A stretch of DNA of 64,000 bases from Xiamenia xianingshaonis (lineage in GTDB: Bacteria > Actinomycetota > Coriobacteriia > Coriobacteriales > Eggerthellaceae): NCBI RefSeq assembly GCF_017945865.1, contig NZ_CP072829.1, positions 1,860,001 to 1,924,000 on the forward strand. The letters run 5' to 3'. The notes under the pieces are model-generated. The model saw only the letters and a program-made list of their open reading frames with translations, searched no databases and was not told the origin of the DNA. Each line of letters begins with the position of its first letter. The first letter of the stretch is position 1. A program made the translations under genes and the position numbers. Positions 18,258-27,129 of the stretch are shown here, in pieces.

Positions 18258-19052
18258 TTATAAATAGGTAGCGGACGAAAGCCATGCCGTGGTGATCTCG
18301 GCCCACGAATACTGCGCCATGTATTCCCCGTGGTACTGGTTCACCGCCGCCAGGTCGGCCTTCAGGAAATCGTAGTAATCGCAGTTGACGGCATCGCGCT
18401 TGATCGCCGCAGCGCCCCGCGCGCGCACGAGGACGTCCTCGGCGCCGGCCTGCGAAAGCGTCGTCCGCAGATCATGGATGAACGTGCGCACCTGGGTGCG
18501 CCGCGACGTGGTGTCGCGCCCGTCGTCCCACAGCACCGCCACAAGCTCGCCCATCGTGCAAAAAGCGCCGCGCCGGTCGATCAAGTATGCGAGCAGCTCT
18601 TTGGTCTTGCTGCGCTCGAACCGCGCGGGCTTGCCGTCGATGAACACCTCGAAATTGCCGAAGCACTGCACACGCATGCCGCGGTCTTCGCGCGCCACGG
18701 GATTGCGCAGGTGGGCCAGCACCTCGCGCACGTCGGCCTCGGTGGCCGGCTTCAGCAGAAAGCCGCTCGGGAACAGCCCGTGGGCTTCAAGCGCATAGGC
18801 CGGATGCCCCGTCACGAACACGATGTTGGTGACCGGCCACTTCTCCTTGATGCGCAGCGCGCATTCGAACCCGTCCACCTGGGGCATCTCGATGTCGAGA
18901 AACACCACGTCAAAGCTTTCGTCTTCCAACTTCTCCAACGCTTCGTCCGCAGAAAGCGCGATCTCGACGGTGGTTTGCTCGTCGATGTTGCTGACCACGT
19001 CGGCCAATTGTCTGGCTGCCAGCTGCTTGTCGTCAACAATAAGGGTCTTCAT
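18258..19052 (-). CDS. Response regulator with winged-helix/BTAD-like output
   Basis: 264 residues. The receiver domain has the acidic pair D7-D8, phosphoacceptor Asp53 (FLDIEMP), Thr81 and Lys101 (LLKPA). From about residue 130 a winged-helix output (RSKTKELLAYLIDRRG ... RRTQVRTFIHDLR) is followed by a short helical segment ending YHGEYMAQYSW, reminiscent of SARP/BTAD regulators. The gene lies 50 bp after a LytS-type kinase gene on the same strand, so the two form a cognate pair. The nearest downstream gene is feoAB, but control of it is only a guess from position. Confidence 0.88.
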   Translation of the reverse strand: MKTLIVDDKQLAARQLADVVSNIDEQTTVEIALSADEALEKLEDESFDVVFLDIEMPQVDGFECALRIKEKWPVTNIVFVTGHPAYALEAHGLFPSGFLLKPATEADVREVLAHLRNPVAREDRGMRVQCFGNFEVFIDGKPARFERSKTKELLAYLIDRRGAFCTMGELVAVLWDDGRDTTSRRTQVRTFIHDLRTTLSQAGAEDVLVRARGAAAIKRDAVNCDYYDFLKADLAAVNQYHGEYMAQYSWAEITTAWLSSATYL

Positions 19053-19102
19053 GGGCGTTCCTTTCGCACAACCTCGTCGCGCCGTCAGCCTTCATCGTTT
19101 TT

Positions 19103-20479
19103 CTAAGATATTCCCCCGCGCACGGCGCATTTTCGCGCCACGTCCTGGGGGACGCGCATAGTCACACAGGTTCCGTTCGGTCCGCTCGCCACGTCGAGCG
19201 TTCCCTGACAGATAAGAGCAAGACGCTCCCGAACGTTGCGAAGCCCCAAAGACCGGCCGCCCTTCAAGCTGCCGATCGCCAAGCTTTCGTCTGAATTCTT
19301 GCGTCCTCGTTCCAATTCTCTCACATCGAATCCCACGCCGTCGTCCTGAACGGTCACCACAAGCATATTCTGCGGTTCCTCCACAGCAGCCACGACCCAC
19401 ACCGTGCCGCCTTCCCGGCGCCGTCCCACGCCGTGGCGCACGGCGTTTTCCACGAGCGGCTGAACCGACAGCGGCGGGACCAGCGCAAACTGGGCGGCCT
19501 CGGAGATGCAGAACCGCACCGACACGTTGTTCGACGGATCGGCCATCTCAAGCGCCACGTAGCTTTTCGCGTGGGCCAGTTCCCGAGACAGCGGAATGAC
19601 GCCTTCCTCGCCCATGGCTTCGAAGTTGTTCCGCAAATAACGCGCGAACGACTGCACCGCCTCCCGCGCCTTTGGCGGGTCTTCGACGCACAGCTGCTCG
19701 ATGGCAAGCAGGCTGTTCGCGACGAAATGCGGCTCGATCTGGGCCATCAAGGCGGCGTTGCGGGCGCGAGACAGCTCCAGCTCCTTGTAGCTGAGCTGTT
19801 CTTCCTGCTCGCGCTGCATGGCGGCGCACGAAATGAGCAGCGCCACGGCCATGGCCGGATACGAAAGCGCGATGGCATGGATGACGTTTTCCAGCGCGAA
19901 GCCCGCAAACGGCACGCCGAACAGCACCAACGCCATGCCCGAACGCCACAGCGGCGTGTAGACCGGCTGCAGCACGATCATGGCGAAGACGAACAGCAGC
20001 TGCAGGATCATGAGGTTGTAGGGCAGGCCGTAGAGAAAGTCCCCGGAAAACGCCGCCGCCCGGCTCGCTTCGTCAAAGGTGGGCGCGAACGCGCCGGCCA
20101 GAGGAAGGCACAGCTCGACGAGAACGAGCAGCACCGTCGCGCAGCACAGCACGCGCGCCGCAGCGCCGCGAACCTGGCGATACCCCGTTGCAAGCGTGTA
20201 ACCCAAAGCCGAAAACGCCAGACAGGCCAACGGAGCGACCGTGCACGCCACCATGTTGCTGACGTGCGCCGGCAAAAGCAGAGACTCGTCAGGCCAGTCG
20301 ACAAACGCCCAGGCAAGCAAGTCCCCCGTCACCGCGATGCCCTGCAGCAGAACTGCGACGATGAACAGGGTGTTTCTTTTCCCTTCGCGCGGGCGCAGAA
20401 CCGCCGCGACCATAAGCACGCATAGCACGGCGATCGTCACAAAATCGACGGCTACGTTCATAGAGTTGTGTGCTGGCAT
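19103..20479 (-). CDS. LytS/YehU-type sensor histidine kinase
   Basis: 458 residues. About six to seven hydrophobic helices fill residues 10-220, a membrane sensor with no large outside domain. The His_kinase signature AQIEPHFVANSLLAIEQL has its His at about 248. The ATPase domain has N-box PLVENAVRHGVG and G-box DDGVGFD plus SLGLRNVRERL. The family usually pairs with LytTR regulators, but here the partner just downstream has a winged-helix output instead. The start with AGGACAGG upstream is preferred over an internal ATG five codons later. The signal is unknown. Confidence 0.88.
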   Translation of the reverse strand: MPAHNSMNVAVDFVTIAVLCVLMVAAVLRPREGKRNTLFIVAVLLQGIAVTGDLLAWAFVDWPDESLLLPAHVSNMVACTVAPLACLAFSALGYTLATGYRQVRGAAARVLCCATVLLVLVELCLPLAGAFAPTFDEASRAAAFSGDFLYGLPYNLMILQLLFVFAMIVLQPVYTPLWRSGMALVLFGVPFAGFALENVIHAIALSYPAMAVALLISCAAMQREQEEQLSYKELELSRARNAALMAQIEPHFVANSLLAIEQLCVEDPPKAREAVQSFARYLRNNFEAMGEEGVIPLSRELAHAKSYVALEMADPSNNVSVRFCISEAAQFALVPPLSVQPLVENAVRHGVGRRREGGTVWVVAAVEEPQNMLVVTVQDDGVGFDVRELERGRKNSDESLAIGSLKGGRSLGLRNVRERLALICQGTLDVASGPNGTCVTMRVPQDVARKCAVRGGIS

Positions 20480-20604
20480 GTCGGCCCTGTCCTACGCTGC
20501 GGGAAAAATGCGGTGCATGTATTATGTACAAAAGTGTAAAGTACCGGATCTCCCGTATCACCAGCGCATCAAACACGCCGGAAAACGCGCAGTGGCGCAG
20601 GCTG

Positions 20605-21090
20605 TCAGGCCTTGCGTTCCCGGCGAAGGCGCAGGGATTCCTTGCCGGACACGCGCTCGACGTCCAGGGCGATGACCGCACAGCGGCCGCCCGACTTCGC
20701 AACGGCCTCTTCGCATGCCTGGCGGTCGGGGTTGAACTTCAGGCCAAGCGCCATGAGGGCTTCGTGCGCTTCCGCCGCATCGGCGACAAGGCGCACCGGC
20801 CCTTCAACGATGACGCTGCGAAAGACCGTCGTGAACTCTTCCGGAACGACGTCGGCGCGGTCGATGACCGCAAACGAAGCCCGCGGATTGGCGCGAATGG
20901 CGTCGATCTTGCGGCCCTCCAACGCACTGTGGGCGAACAGCGTGTCGCCGACCAGCACGTAATTCACCGGAACGCCGTAGGGCAGGCCCTCGTCGTCGAT
21001 GAGGGACAAAACGCCCTCGCCGGCGCTCTCGAGCACGGCACGCGCCTCGTCGTCTTCCAAAGCCTGCTTCTTTCTGCGCATGTCCCGCAT
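20605..21090 (-). CDS. Pyridoxamine 5'-phosphate oxidase-family (NimA-like) flavoprotein
   Basis: 161 residues with a split-barrel FMN-binding fold: GVLSLIDDEGLPYGVPVNYV, then LFAHSALEGRKIDAIRANP and SVIVEGPVRLV. Members of this group (NimA-like) reduce nitro-aromatic compounds or act as general flavin reductases. It lies 40 bp after a nitroreductase gene on the same strand, so the two form a small operon of flavoproteins. The role in drug resistance is a family association only. Confidence 0.85.
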   Translation of the reverse strand: MRDMRRKKQALEDDEARAVLESAGEGVLSLIDDEGLPYGVPVNYVLVGDTLFAHSALEGRKIDAIRANPRASFAVIDRADVVPEEFTTVFRSVIVEGPVRLVADAAEAHEALMALGLKFNPDRQACEEAVAKSGGRCAVIALDVERVSGKESLRLRRERKA

Positions 21091-21130
21091 GGCACGCCGC
21101 CTTTCCTCTCGTCAAACCCCGCAAAAAATC

Positions 21131-21817
21131 TTACGGGGCCCAGTCAAAGCTGTCGGTTCCAGCGCCGATTTCGAAGTGCAGCTTCGCTATTCCCAGGTCA
21201 AGGCGCACATGCTGGCCGGGCAGGCTGGCGGCGTCCACCTCTTTGCCGTCCAGGGCGAAGATGAACTTCTGCTGGTTTTTTGCCGTCGGGGCCAAAAGCG
21301 CCGCGACCACGCCGTCGTGGAACCACTGGGGCACGCCGATGTCCACCACATGATCGCCGGCGATGCGTATCACGTCTTCGGGGCTTTTGGATTGGCGCGG
21401 CACGCCTTGGGTGGTGCCGTAGCCAAGCACGACGACGCACACGAGCTCTTCTCCCGGAAGCACGCGCACGTTCGGGCATTCCCGGCTGTCCGCCAGCAGC
21501 GCCCAGCAGCTGTTCAAGCCCAGCTGCTGCGCCCGCAGCACCACCTGTTCGCCGAAGTAGCCGCACGCCTCTTCAAGCGAAAAGCTCTTGCAGCCCACGA
21601 GCGCCAGATAGTTGCTCACGCCAGAAAACAGCCCGTAGCAGGCTGAACGCTCGTCGAACGTGTCCGTGTCGTCGAATACCAGCTGCATCGACAGGCCGCT
21701 TTCGGCATTCAGCTCGTTCACCAGCCGCTGCAAATCGTCGCGCTTGTCCTGCTCGATGGGGCGGTCGCGGTACGTGCGCACCGAATGACGCGCCCGAATG
21801 GCTTCCATCAGGTCCAT
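21131..21817 (-). CDS. Nitroreductase family protein
   Basis: 228 residues from the ATG at 21817, which has AAAGGAGG five bases upstream. The N-terminal MEAIRARHSVRTYRDRPIE is the classic FMN-binding start of the nitroreductase family, and GLNSCWALL with LAPTAKNQQKF completes the flavin site. The C-terminal part is longer than in minimal nitroreductases. It probably reduces nitro compounds, quinones or a related substrate with NAD(P)H. It is the first gene of a pair with the NimA-like gene. Confidence 0.9.
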   Translation of the reverse strand: MDLMEAIRARHSVRTYRDRPIEQDKRDDLQRLVNELNAESGLSMQLVFDDTDTFDERSACYGLFSGVSNYLALVGCKSFSLEEACGYFGEQVVLRAQQLGLNSCWALLADSRECPNVRVLPGEELVCVVVLGYGTTQGVPRQSKSPEDVIRIAGDHVVDIGVPQWFHDGVVAALLAPTAKNQQKFIFALDGKEVDAASLPGQHVRLDLGIAKLHFEIGAGTDSFDWAP

Positions 21818-22236
21818 GGTGCCTCCTTTCCGTTGGAGAAAGCATGCCACAACCATCCGGAAAGAACCCGAAGCGTCCCAAAAAAGCAGCAAACCCGCCA
21901 TGTTCGCGACAGACGCCAAACGCGCGGTGGCGGCGAGGACGGACGGCCGGGAGGCTCGTCCGAAGCCCAACCGGTTTTGTGCACGTGCACAACGTTTCGG
22001 CGCTGCGGCTTCGCGCTGGCTTTCGCCTGCTCAAAACGATAGATTTCGTGATCGGCAACCGATCGTGCTATCATGGTCTGCCATACACCAACCTGCCGCC
22101 GGGTAGGACATCCGAGCACTCGGATCGCGCACATCGTTAGGCCTTTGAAGATGCGCGTCGATGCGAGTGCTTTTTGCATGAGGCACGGCGCGGCGGCCGG
22201 AGGCATACGTCGACACGTCATCGAAAGGAGCACGTC
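21818..22236. other. Divergent promoter region with two palindromes
   Basis: No gene supported. GATCGG-caa-CCGATC (22050-22064) is a perfect palindrome immediately before a possible -10 (TATCAT) for the rightward operon. ATCCGAG-ca-CTCGGAT (22110-22125) is a second perfect palindrome in the likely leader. A guanidine riboswitch was looked for ahead of the SMR operon and not recognised. Confidence 0.45.
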
Positions 22237-22965
22237 ATGGCAAAGTTTGTGGCCGAGAAGTCGTTTTGGGACCTGTTCCCCGACGCTGCGTTGGGCATCG
22301 TGGTGGCACAGGGCATGAAGCCTACAGACGACGTGAGCGAAGAAGACGCCGCCGCCATCCGCCTGCTGCTGCGCGACGCCAACGAAGCGGCCGACAAGCA
22401 CCTGACCAGCAATACCATTTCCGAGAACGAGCCAGTGCGCGTGTGGCGCGAGGCTTACCGCAAGTTCAAGACGAAAAAGGGCGCCCGCTGCTCGGTGGAA
22501 AACCTGCTGAAGCGCGTGCTGAAAGGCAACCCGGTGGGCTCCATCACGCCGATGGTGGACATCTACAACACCATCTCGCTGAAATACGCCGTGCCGGTGG
22601 GCGGCGAGAACATCGACGCGTTTGCCGGCAACCTGCGCCTGGGCATCACCGAAGGCGGCGACGCGTTCCGGGCGCTCGGCGAAGACGAGGACGAGCCCAC
22701 GCTGGAAGGCGAGCTGTGCTACCGCGACGACGAAGGCGCGGTGTGCCGCTGCTGGAACTGGCGCGACGCCCAGCGCACCGCCCTCACCGACGACACCGCC
22801 AACGGGTTCTTCATCATCGAGTGCGTCGATCCGTCGCGCGTGGCCGACACCCAGGCCGCCATCGACGAGATGGCCGAGCTGCTCGAGCGCTACCTGGGCG
22901 CCACCATTGCAGCAAAAGCGCTGGTCACCGCTGAAAATCCCGAGCTTGACCTCACGGGCGAATAG
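22237..22965 (+). CDS. B3/B4 tRNA-binding domain protein
   Basis: 242 residues from the ATG at 22237 (GAAAGGAG before it). The core AYRKFKTKKGARCSVENLLK ... GSITPMVDIYNTISLKYAVP and the later NWRDAQRTALTD match the B3/B4 domain of phenylalanyl-tRNA synthetase beta when it occurs alone. Stand-alone B3/B4 proteins are thought to act on aminoacyl-tRNA or free amino-acid adducts, but function is poorly known. It is followed after 13 bp by a Gdx-like exporter, so the pair is likely co-transcribed. Confidence 0.88.
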   Translation: MAKFVAEKSFWDLFPDAALGIVVAQGMKPTDDVSEEDAAAIRLLLRDANEAADKHLTSNTISENEPVRVWREAYRKFKTKKGARCSVENLLKRVLKGNPVGSITPMVDIYNTISLKYAVPVGGENIDAFAGNLRLGITEGGDAFRALGEDEDEPTLEGELCYRDDEGAVCRCWNWRDAQRTALTDDTANGFFIIECVDPSRVADTQAAIDEMAELLERYLGATIAAKALVTAENPELDLTGE

Positions 22966-22978
22966 CAACGGCGCTGCC

Positions 22979-23299
22979 ATGGCGTGGGTCGTTTTGATCG
23001 CCGCAGGGCTGATGGAGGCCGTATGGGCCACCGCCCTTGGGCAGTGCGAAGGGCTCTCCAAGCCGCTTCCGGTCATCGTGTTCGTCGTGGCACTCGCGCT
23101 CAGCATGACGGGGCTGGGCTTTGCGCTGCGCACGCTGCCGACCGCGACGGCCTACGCCGTATGGGTGGGCGTCGGAGCCGCCGCGACGGTGGTGTATGCC
23201 ATGGCGACCGGCGCCGAATCGGCATCGGTCATAAAGATCGCGCTGCTGTGCGGGCTGGTCGGCTGCGTCATCGGCCTGAAGCTCGTGACGTCCGAGTAG
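22979..23299 (+). CDS. gdx: SMR family exporter, guanidinium exporter (Gdx/SugE) type
   Basis: 106 residues, four membrane helices. Glu13 in MAWVVLIAAGLMEAVWA is the proton/substrate-coupling acid of SMR proteins. The phrase TATAYAVWVGVGAAATVV matches the Gdx/SugE branch (TAYAVWTGIG in SugE) rather than multidrug EmrE. Gdx exports guanidinium ion in exchange for protons as an antiparallel dimer. Only one subunit gene is present, which suits a homodimer. Confidence 0.88.
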   Translation: MAWVVLIAAGLMEAVWATALGQCEGLSKPLPVIVFVVALALSMTGLGFALRTLPTATAYAVWVGVGAAATVVYAMATGAESASVIKIALLCGLVGCVIGLKLVTSE

Positions 23300-23686
23300 C
23301 CGTGCGCCCCGCTGCCCCTCCCCGGCTTGCGGACCCCCACGGCCTTCACACGCCTCGGGGGCGCTTGAAGCTGGCGGCGTTCGAACGACCGCCCGCCTTT
23401 CGTTTGCTAAACCGTTACCTTTGCGGACGCTGCATCTTCCATGCGGAAAACCCCCGCTTTTCCGCATGGAATGGGCTTTCTGAGCCGTAATAATTTATAT
23501 TATCGCAATGCCGCTGCATTTCCCCTGTTCAGCGCATGGCAATTCCCTCCTGTTTACAAAGCTGCAGCCGTTATACTGGCCCCCTCGCATGAACGCTTGC
23601 ACGTCAGAGCCAAGCTGGCGCTGCGGGCGGCATGCGGACATGGGCATTCCGGCCCTTTTGCTCCATCATCCATAAGGAGGATTTGC
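23300..23686. other. Intergenic region before the triple RidA gene, with a 14-bp perfect hairpin
   Basis: No gene. TTCCATGCGGAAAA and TTTTCCGCATGGAA form a perfect hairpin with a 7-base loop at 23437-23471. An AT-rich island follows (TAATAATTTATATTATCG, 23489-23506), the likely promoter of the RidA gene. The hairpin could be an operator or the end of the upstream transcript. Confidence 0.5.
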
Positions 23687-24958
23687 ATGAGTGACGACAA
23701 CGTGGTCATCGGGCGCAACGTCGAAGGCGCCCCCATCAACCCCCTGGCATCCCAAACGGTTGCCTTCTCGCACTACAACAACCTGTCGATGCAGCTGGGC
23801 ATCGACCCCGAAACGGGCTCGCTCGTCGAAGGCGGCGTGAGGGACCAGGCCGACCAGGCGCTGGCCAACCTGGAAGCCGTCATCGAGGGCATCGGGCATG
23901 AGCTGACCGACACGGTGCGCCTGTCCGTGTTCGTGAAGGACATCCGCGACATCGACGCCATCGACGAGGTCGTGGAGGCCTACTTCCCCACCTACGTGCC
24001 CGCCCGCACCACCGTCGCAGTCAACGACCTGCCGCAAGGCGCGCTGGTTGCCATGGACGCACTCATCTCCAACGCCGAGGGCACCATCCCCAACGCCCCG
24101 CAGACGGCCAACCTCGTGAAGCTGACGAACAACACGGCCGGCGCTCCGGTCCAGAAGCTGTCGACGCAGACGGTCGCGTTCTCGCACTACAACAACCTGA
24201 CGGCCCAGCTGGGCATCGACCCGGTCACCAACCGCCCGGTCGAAGGCGGCGTGGCGGCGCAGGCGGCTCAGGCGCTGCGCAACATCAAGGCCATCCTGAC
24301 CAGCATCGATGTGCCGTTTGACGACATCGTGAAGACCACGGTGTTCCTGACCGACCTGGCCGACGTCGAAGCGGTCAACGAGGTGTACAAGACGTTCTTC
24401 CCCGACAGCGGCATCGCCCGCGCGGTGAACTACCTGCCGGCGCGCACGGTCATCGAAGTTGCCGACCTGCCGCTGAGCTGCAGCGTGATGATCGAGGCCG
24501 TCGTGTCGCACGGCGACGGCACCCCGCCGCAAGAGGTCGAGGCGCGTCACGGCCTGATCGTCGAGGCCTGCAACACCGACGACGCCCCGAAGTGCTCGAT
24601 GTCGACGCAGTCGGTTGCGTTCTCGCACTACAACCACCTGTCGATGCAGTTCGGACGCGACGCTTCGGGCAAGCTCGTGGCCGGCGGCGTGAAGGAGCAG
24701 GCTGCACAGGCGCTGGCCAACGTGAAGGCGGTCATCGAAAGCGTGGGCCATACGCTCGAAGACGCCGTGAAGGTGAACGTGTACCTGACCGACCTGGGCG
24801 ACCTCGACGCCTTCAACGAGGCGTACCAGAAGTTCTTCCCCCAGGGCGTGCCGGCGCGTCGCGTCGTCGGCGTGAAGGCGCTGCCGCTCGAGGGCGCCGT
24901 GGTGATGGTGGACGCCATCTTCGGCAACGCCGAGGGCACCCCGCCGACGGTTGCGTAA
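23687..24958 (+). CDS. Three tandem RidA (YjgF/YER057c/UK114) domains in one chain
   Basis: 423 residues, about three times the 125-130 of ordinary RidA. Each third opens with xSTQTVAFSHYNN / ASQTVAFSHYNN and has a VEGGVxxQAxQALxN helix. Each also carries the PAR motif with the carboxylate-binding arginine (residues about 107, 251 and 390). RidA enzymes hydrolyse reactive enamine/imine intermediates from PLP enzymes and work as homotrimers with active sites between subunits. This protein may fold as a single-chain trimer. The start follows AGGAGG by six bases; a longer frame upstream has no such signal. It is monocistronic with its own terminator. Confidence 0.93.
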   Translation: MSDDNVVIGRNVEGAPINPLASQTVAFSHYNNLSMQLGIDPETGSLVEGGVRDQADQALANLEAVIEGIGHELTDTVRLSVFVKDIRDIDAIDEVVEAYFPTYVPARTTVAVNDLPQGALVAMDALISNAEGTIPNAPQTANLVKLTNNTAGAPVQKLSTQTVAFSHYNNLTAQLGIDPVTNRPVEGGVAAQAAQALRNIKAILTSIDVPFDDIVKTTVFLTDLADVEAVNEVYKTFFPDSGIARAVNYLPARTVIEVADLPLSCSVMIEAVVSHGDGTPPQEVEARHGLIVEACNTDDAPKCSMSTQSVAFSHYNHLSMQFGRDASGKLVAGGVKEQAAQALANVKAVIESVGHTLEDAVKVNVYLTDLGDLDAFNEAYQKFFPQGVPARRVVGVKALPLEGAVVMVDAIFGNAEGTPPTVA

Positions 24959-25005
24959 CACAGCCGAGCTTGCTTGAAAGCGGCGTCGCTGTTCTGAGGT
25001 GCTTG

Positions 25006-25047
25006 AGCCCGCAGTCCCCTGTTCGTTCGGGGGCTGCGGGCTTTTTT
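25006..25047 (+). terminator. Rho-independent terminator of the triple RidA gene
   Basis: Stem AGCCCGCAGtCCCC / GGGGgCTGCGGGCT with a loop of about nine bases, followed by a run of six T. Confidence 0.92.
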
Positions 25048-25168
25048 GTGCTGACGGCTTGCAAGGCCCCTGGACGCGCCGGGTTTTCTGGGGTTTTGAG
25101 CAGAAGGCTCTGCCGCCACCCCTGGCGGCTTTCATTTGCGAGCTGTTTTCATTGCGAGCGCTCGCCTT

Positions 25169-25423
25169 TATGTGAAGGTTTTGTGTATTGGAGATTTTAG
25201 AACCTTGTTTCTAGCCTTCTCGCATCATTTTGCTGTTTATCTGACTTGAGAATAATATATTTTTCCGTATATATACCGAATTCTGGCGTAAAAAAGGGCC
25301 TCAACGCGCCTCAGAAGGCTCTTTAGTGCCGATTTTCAGCCAAAACAAGGCCGCAATCGGGCAAAATGATGCGCGTACTGGCAAAATCCCAGCTAAAAAT
25401 CTCCAACACACATTTTCTTCACA
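25169..25423. repeat. MITE-like inverted-repeat element, copy A
   Basis: Ends carry inverted repeats of about 32 bp (outer sequence TGTGAAG, then TGTGT and GGAGATTTT). GCATCATTTT at 25222-25231 and AAAATGATGC at 25363-25372 form a second inverted pair about 52 bp inside each end. The body is AT-rich with TATATA. Read on the minus strand it matches copy B along nearly its whole length. It has no coding capacity and lies between two convergent genes. Confidence 0.85.
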
Positions 25424-25424
25424 A

Positions 25425-26219
25425 TTATTCGCCCTCAGCGGAAGGATCCTGCCGGCCTTCCGCATCTGGATCGCTCATCCACGACACGACGGCATCTGCC
25501 GTGTCTTCCCACTGCTGATCAGGGGTGATCGTTGCTTCGCCGTCGCCTTTTTGGTGTCCGTAGCTGCCGAACTGGCTATGGTTGCCGCCCTCGAGCACCA
25601 CCTCGCGCGCATCCTGCGGCCACCGCTCGCGAGAATCGAGATAGGCCTGGTAGTTCAAAACGCCGTCCTCGGTGCCCCTGACCGCAATCGCGGGAAATGC
25701 AGCGCTCGACAGATCGGCAGCCGGATACGCCGCCAGCATGACCAACCCCGCCACGACGTCCGCATGGTCGGCCGCATAGTTTGCCGCCACGACGCCGCCG
25801 AGCGAATGCCCGCCCACGTACCAGGCATCTACCTGGGGAAACGCCTGCATTGCGCCGTCTGCCGCAGTGCCGTTCAGCACCGCCAAGTTCAGCGGCATCG
25901 GACAGAGCACGCACAGGACGCCGCGGCTGGCCAGCTCTTGGAGCAGTGGCGCATATGCCTCGGCCTCGACCAAGCCGCCGGGGTAGAACGCCAGACCGAC
26001 AGACGCGTTTTCAGGCACAAACGCCAGCATGTCGCCCACGCGCTGCACCTCGGTGCCGTCGGAAGCGTATTCTCCCTGGTCAGCCGCAGCTTCGAGCGCC
26101 GTCTCGTCCGCGCGGTAGGGGTTTGACACGTACGCCGCAAACCCGACGCACGCAACAACGAGCACCGCCGCGATCGCCGCAGCGATCCATCTCCCCCACT
26201 TGCGCCTTGTTTTCGCCAC
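25425..26219 (-). CDS. Membrane-anchored alpha/beta hydrolase
   Basis: 264 residues. One N-terminal helix (about 12-33) should anchor or export it. The nucleophile elbow GHSLGG (Ser at about residue 144) and the C-terminal GNHSQFGSYGHQKGDG with catalytic His match the alpha/beta hydrolase family seen as extracellular esterase-like proteins. Substrate unknown. The stop codon lies 2 bp from the end of repeat copy A, so the insertion just misses the gene. Confidence 0.85.
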   Translation of the reverse strand: MAKTRRKWGRWIAAAIAAVLVVACVGFAAYVSNPYRADETALEAAADQGEYASDGTEVQRVGDMLAFVPENASVGLAFYPGGLVEAEAYAPLLQELASRGVLCVLCPMPLNLAVLNGTAADGAMQAFPQVDAWYVGGHSLGGVVAANYAADHADVVAGLVMLAAYPAADLSSAAFPAIAVRGTEDGVLNYQAYLDSRERWPQDAREVVLEGGNHSQFGSYGHQKGDGEATITPDQQWEDTADAVVSWMSDPDAEGRQDPSAEGE

Positions 26220-26279
26220 AGCCGGTCGCCTCCCTTAAAACGCTTTGTCCGCAAGGACTTCATGCTACCACGCAAGGAG

Positions 26280-26315
26280 AAAAAGGCCACCGCCCGAGCA
26301 TGATGGGCGGTGGCC
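26280..26315 (-). terminator. Rho-independent terminator after yccF
   Basis: Perfect 11-bp stem GGCCACCGCCC / GGGCGGTGGCC with a nine-base loop; on the minus strand followed by TTTTT. It lies 75 bp past the yccF stop. Confidence 0.85.
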
Positions 26316-26390
26316 GAGAGATCGACCTGATCATCGAACAAGGCATCCGTCAGCTTCCTGTGACGATGGCCGGACCAGCCCAAGCCGACG

Positions 26391-26747
26391 CTACAGCACC
26401 TGGGCGCCGAAGGGGAACAGGCTGAGCTTCGCCATTTTGAACGCCTGGATGCCAAACGGGAACCCTATGATGGTGATGCAGTTCAACACGCCTGCGATCA
26501 GGTAATTCAACGCCATGAACAGTCCCGCCGGAATCCAGAAAATGTTCGCGACGATCGACGGAGCGCCGCCGCCGTATTCGATGGTCTTGCCGAACGGCGT
26601 CAGCGTGAGTGCCGCCATCTTGAACGCTTGCCGGCCAAGCGGAATGCCGACGATGGTGATGCAGAACACCACGCCGATGATCGCCCACAAAAGCGCCGTC
26701 CAGACACCGCCGAGCAGAATCCAGATGATGTTGCCGAGGGTTCGCAC
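26391..26747 (-). CDS. yccF: YccF family membrane protein
   Basis: 118 residues from a GTG at 26747 with GGAGG seven bases upstream; this gives the family start VRTLGNIIWILLGG. Two YccF repeats are visible, each with a hydrophobic segment and the phrase IGIPLGRQAFKMAxLTLxPFG. The function of the family is unknown. It is monocistronic. Confidence 0.88.
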   Translation of the reverse strand: MRTLGNIIWILLGGVWTALLWAIIGVVFCITIVGIPLGRQAFKMAALTLTPFGKTIEYGGGAPSIVANIFWIPAGLFMALNYLIAGVLNCITIIGFPFGIQAFKMAKLSLFPFGAQVL

Positions 26748-27129
26748 AAGCACTCCTCCCGTCAAGGCTGAGCCGAAGCCGTCAGTATAGCAGGTCGCAC
26801 GTTGAAATCAAACGTCCCAGCCGGCATCGTCCACCGCCAGATTGCTCGGGAAGACGACGGAGGCAGCCAGCGGCGGCGCCCGTCCCTGCGAGCTGCAAAA
26901 ACGGCCTGCTCCCGCAGGCTCCGCCCGCGCCGGTCGCTGCCGAGGGCTTTGGCGCGCACGGCGCCGGTCGCACCGGTTTGTCGGCATGTTGTGCACCTGA
27001 ACAACACGGGCGCTTCATCCAAGCTCGCCGAATTTGGGCGCCATGGCAGCTTGCAGTGGTTTAGGATAGCAGCAGTCGCCTTGGCCGCAGAAGGTCGGCG
27101 CGAATCGGACGCCGCATGAAGGGAGGGCC
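26748..27129. other. Intergenic region before the sortase gene
   Basis: No gene supported: frames over this stretch lack start signals and read as GC shadows. It presumably holds the two divergent promoters, but I see no clear elements. Confidence 0.4.

Noticed and set aside
15177-18263. 1,028-codon plus-strand frame opposite feoB
   Set aside because: Composition rich in His/Arg/Asp typical of antisense of a GC-rich gene; feoB on the minus strand is certain.
22065-22236. Guanidine-III riboswitch before the B3/B4-gdx operon
   Set aside because: Some GGGTAGGACA resemblance, but the required paired elements do not line up.
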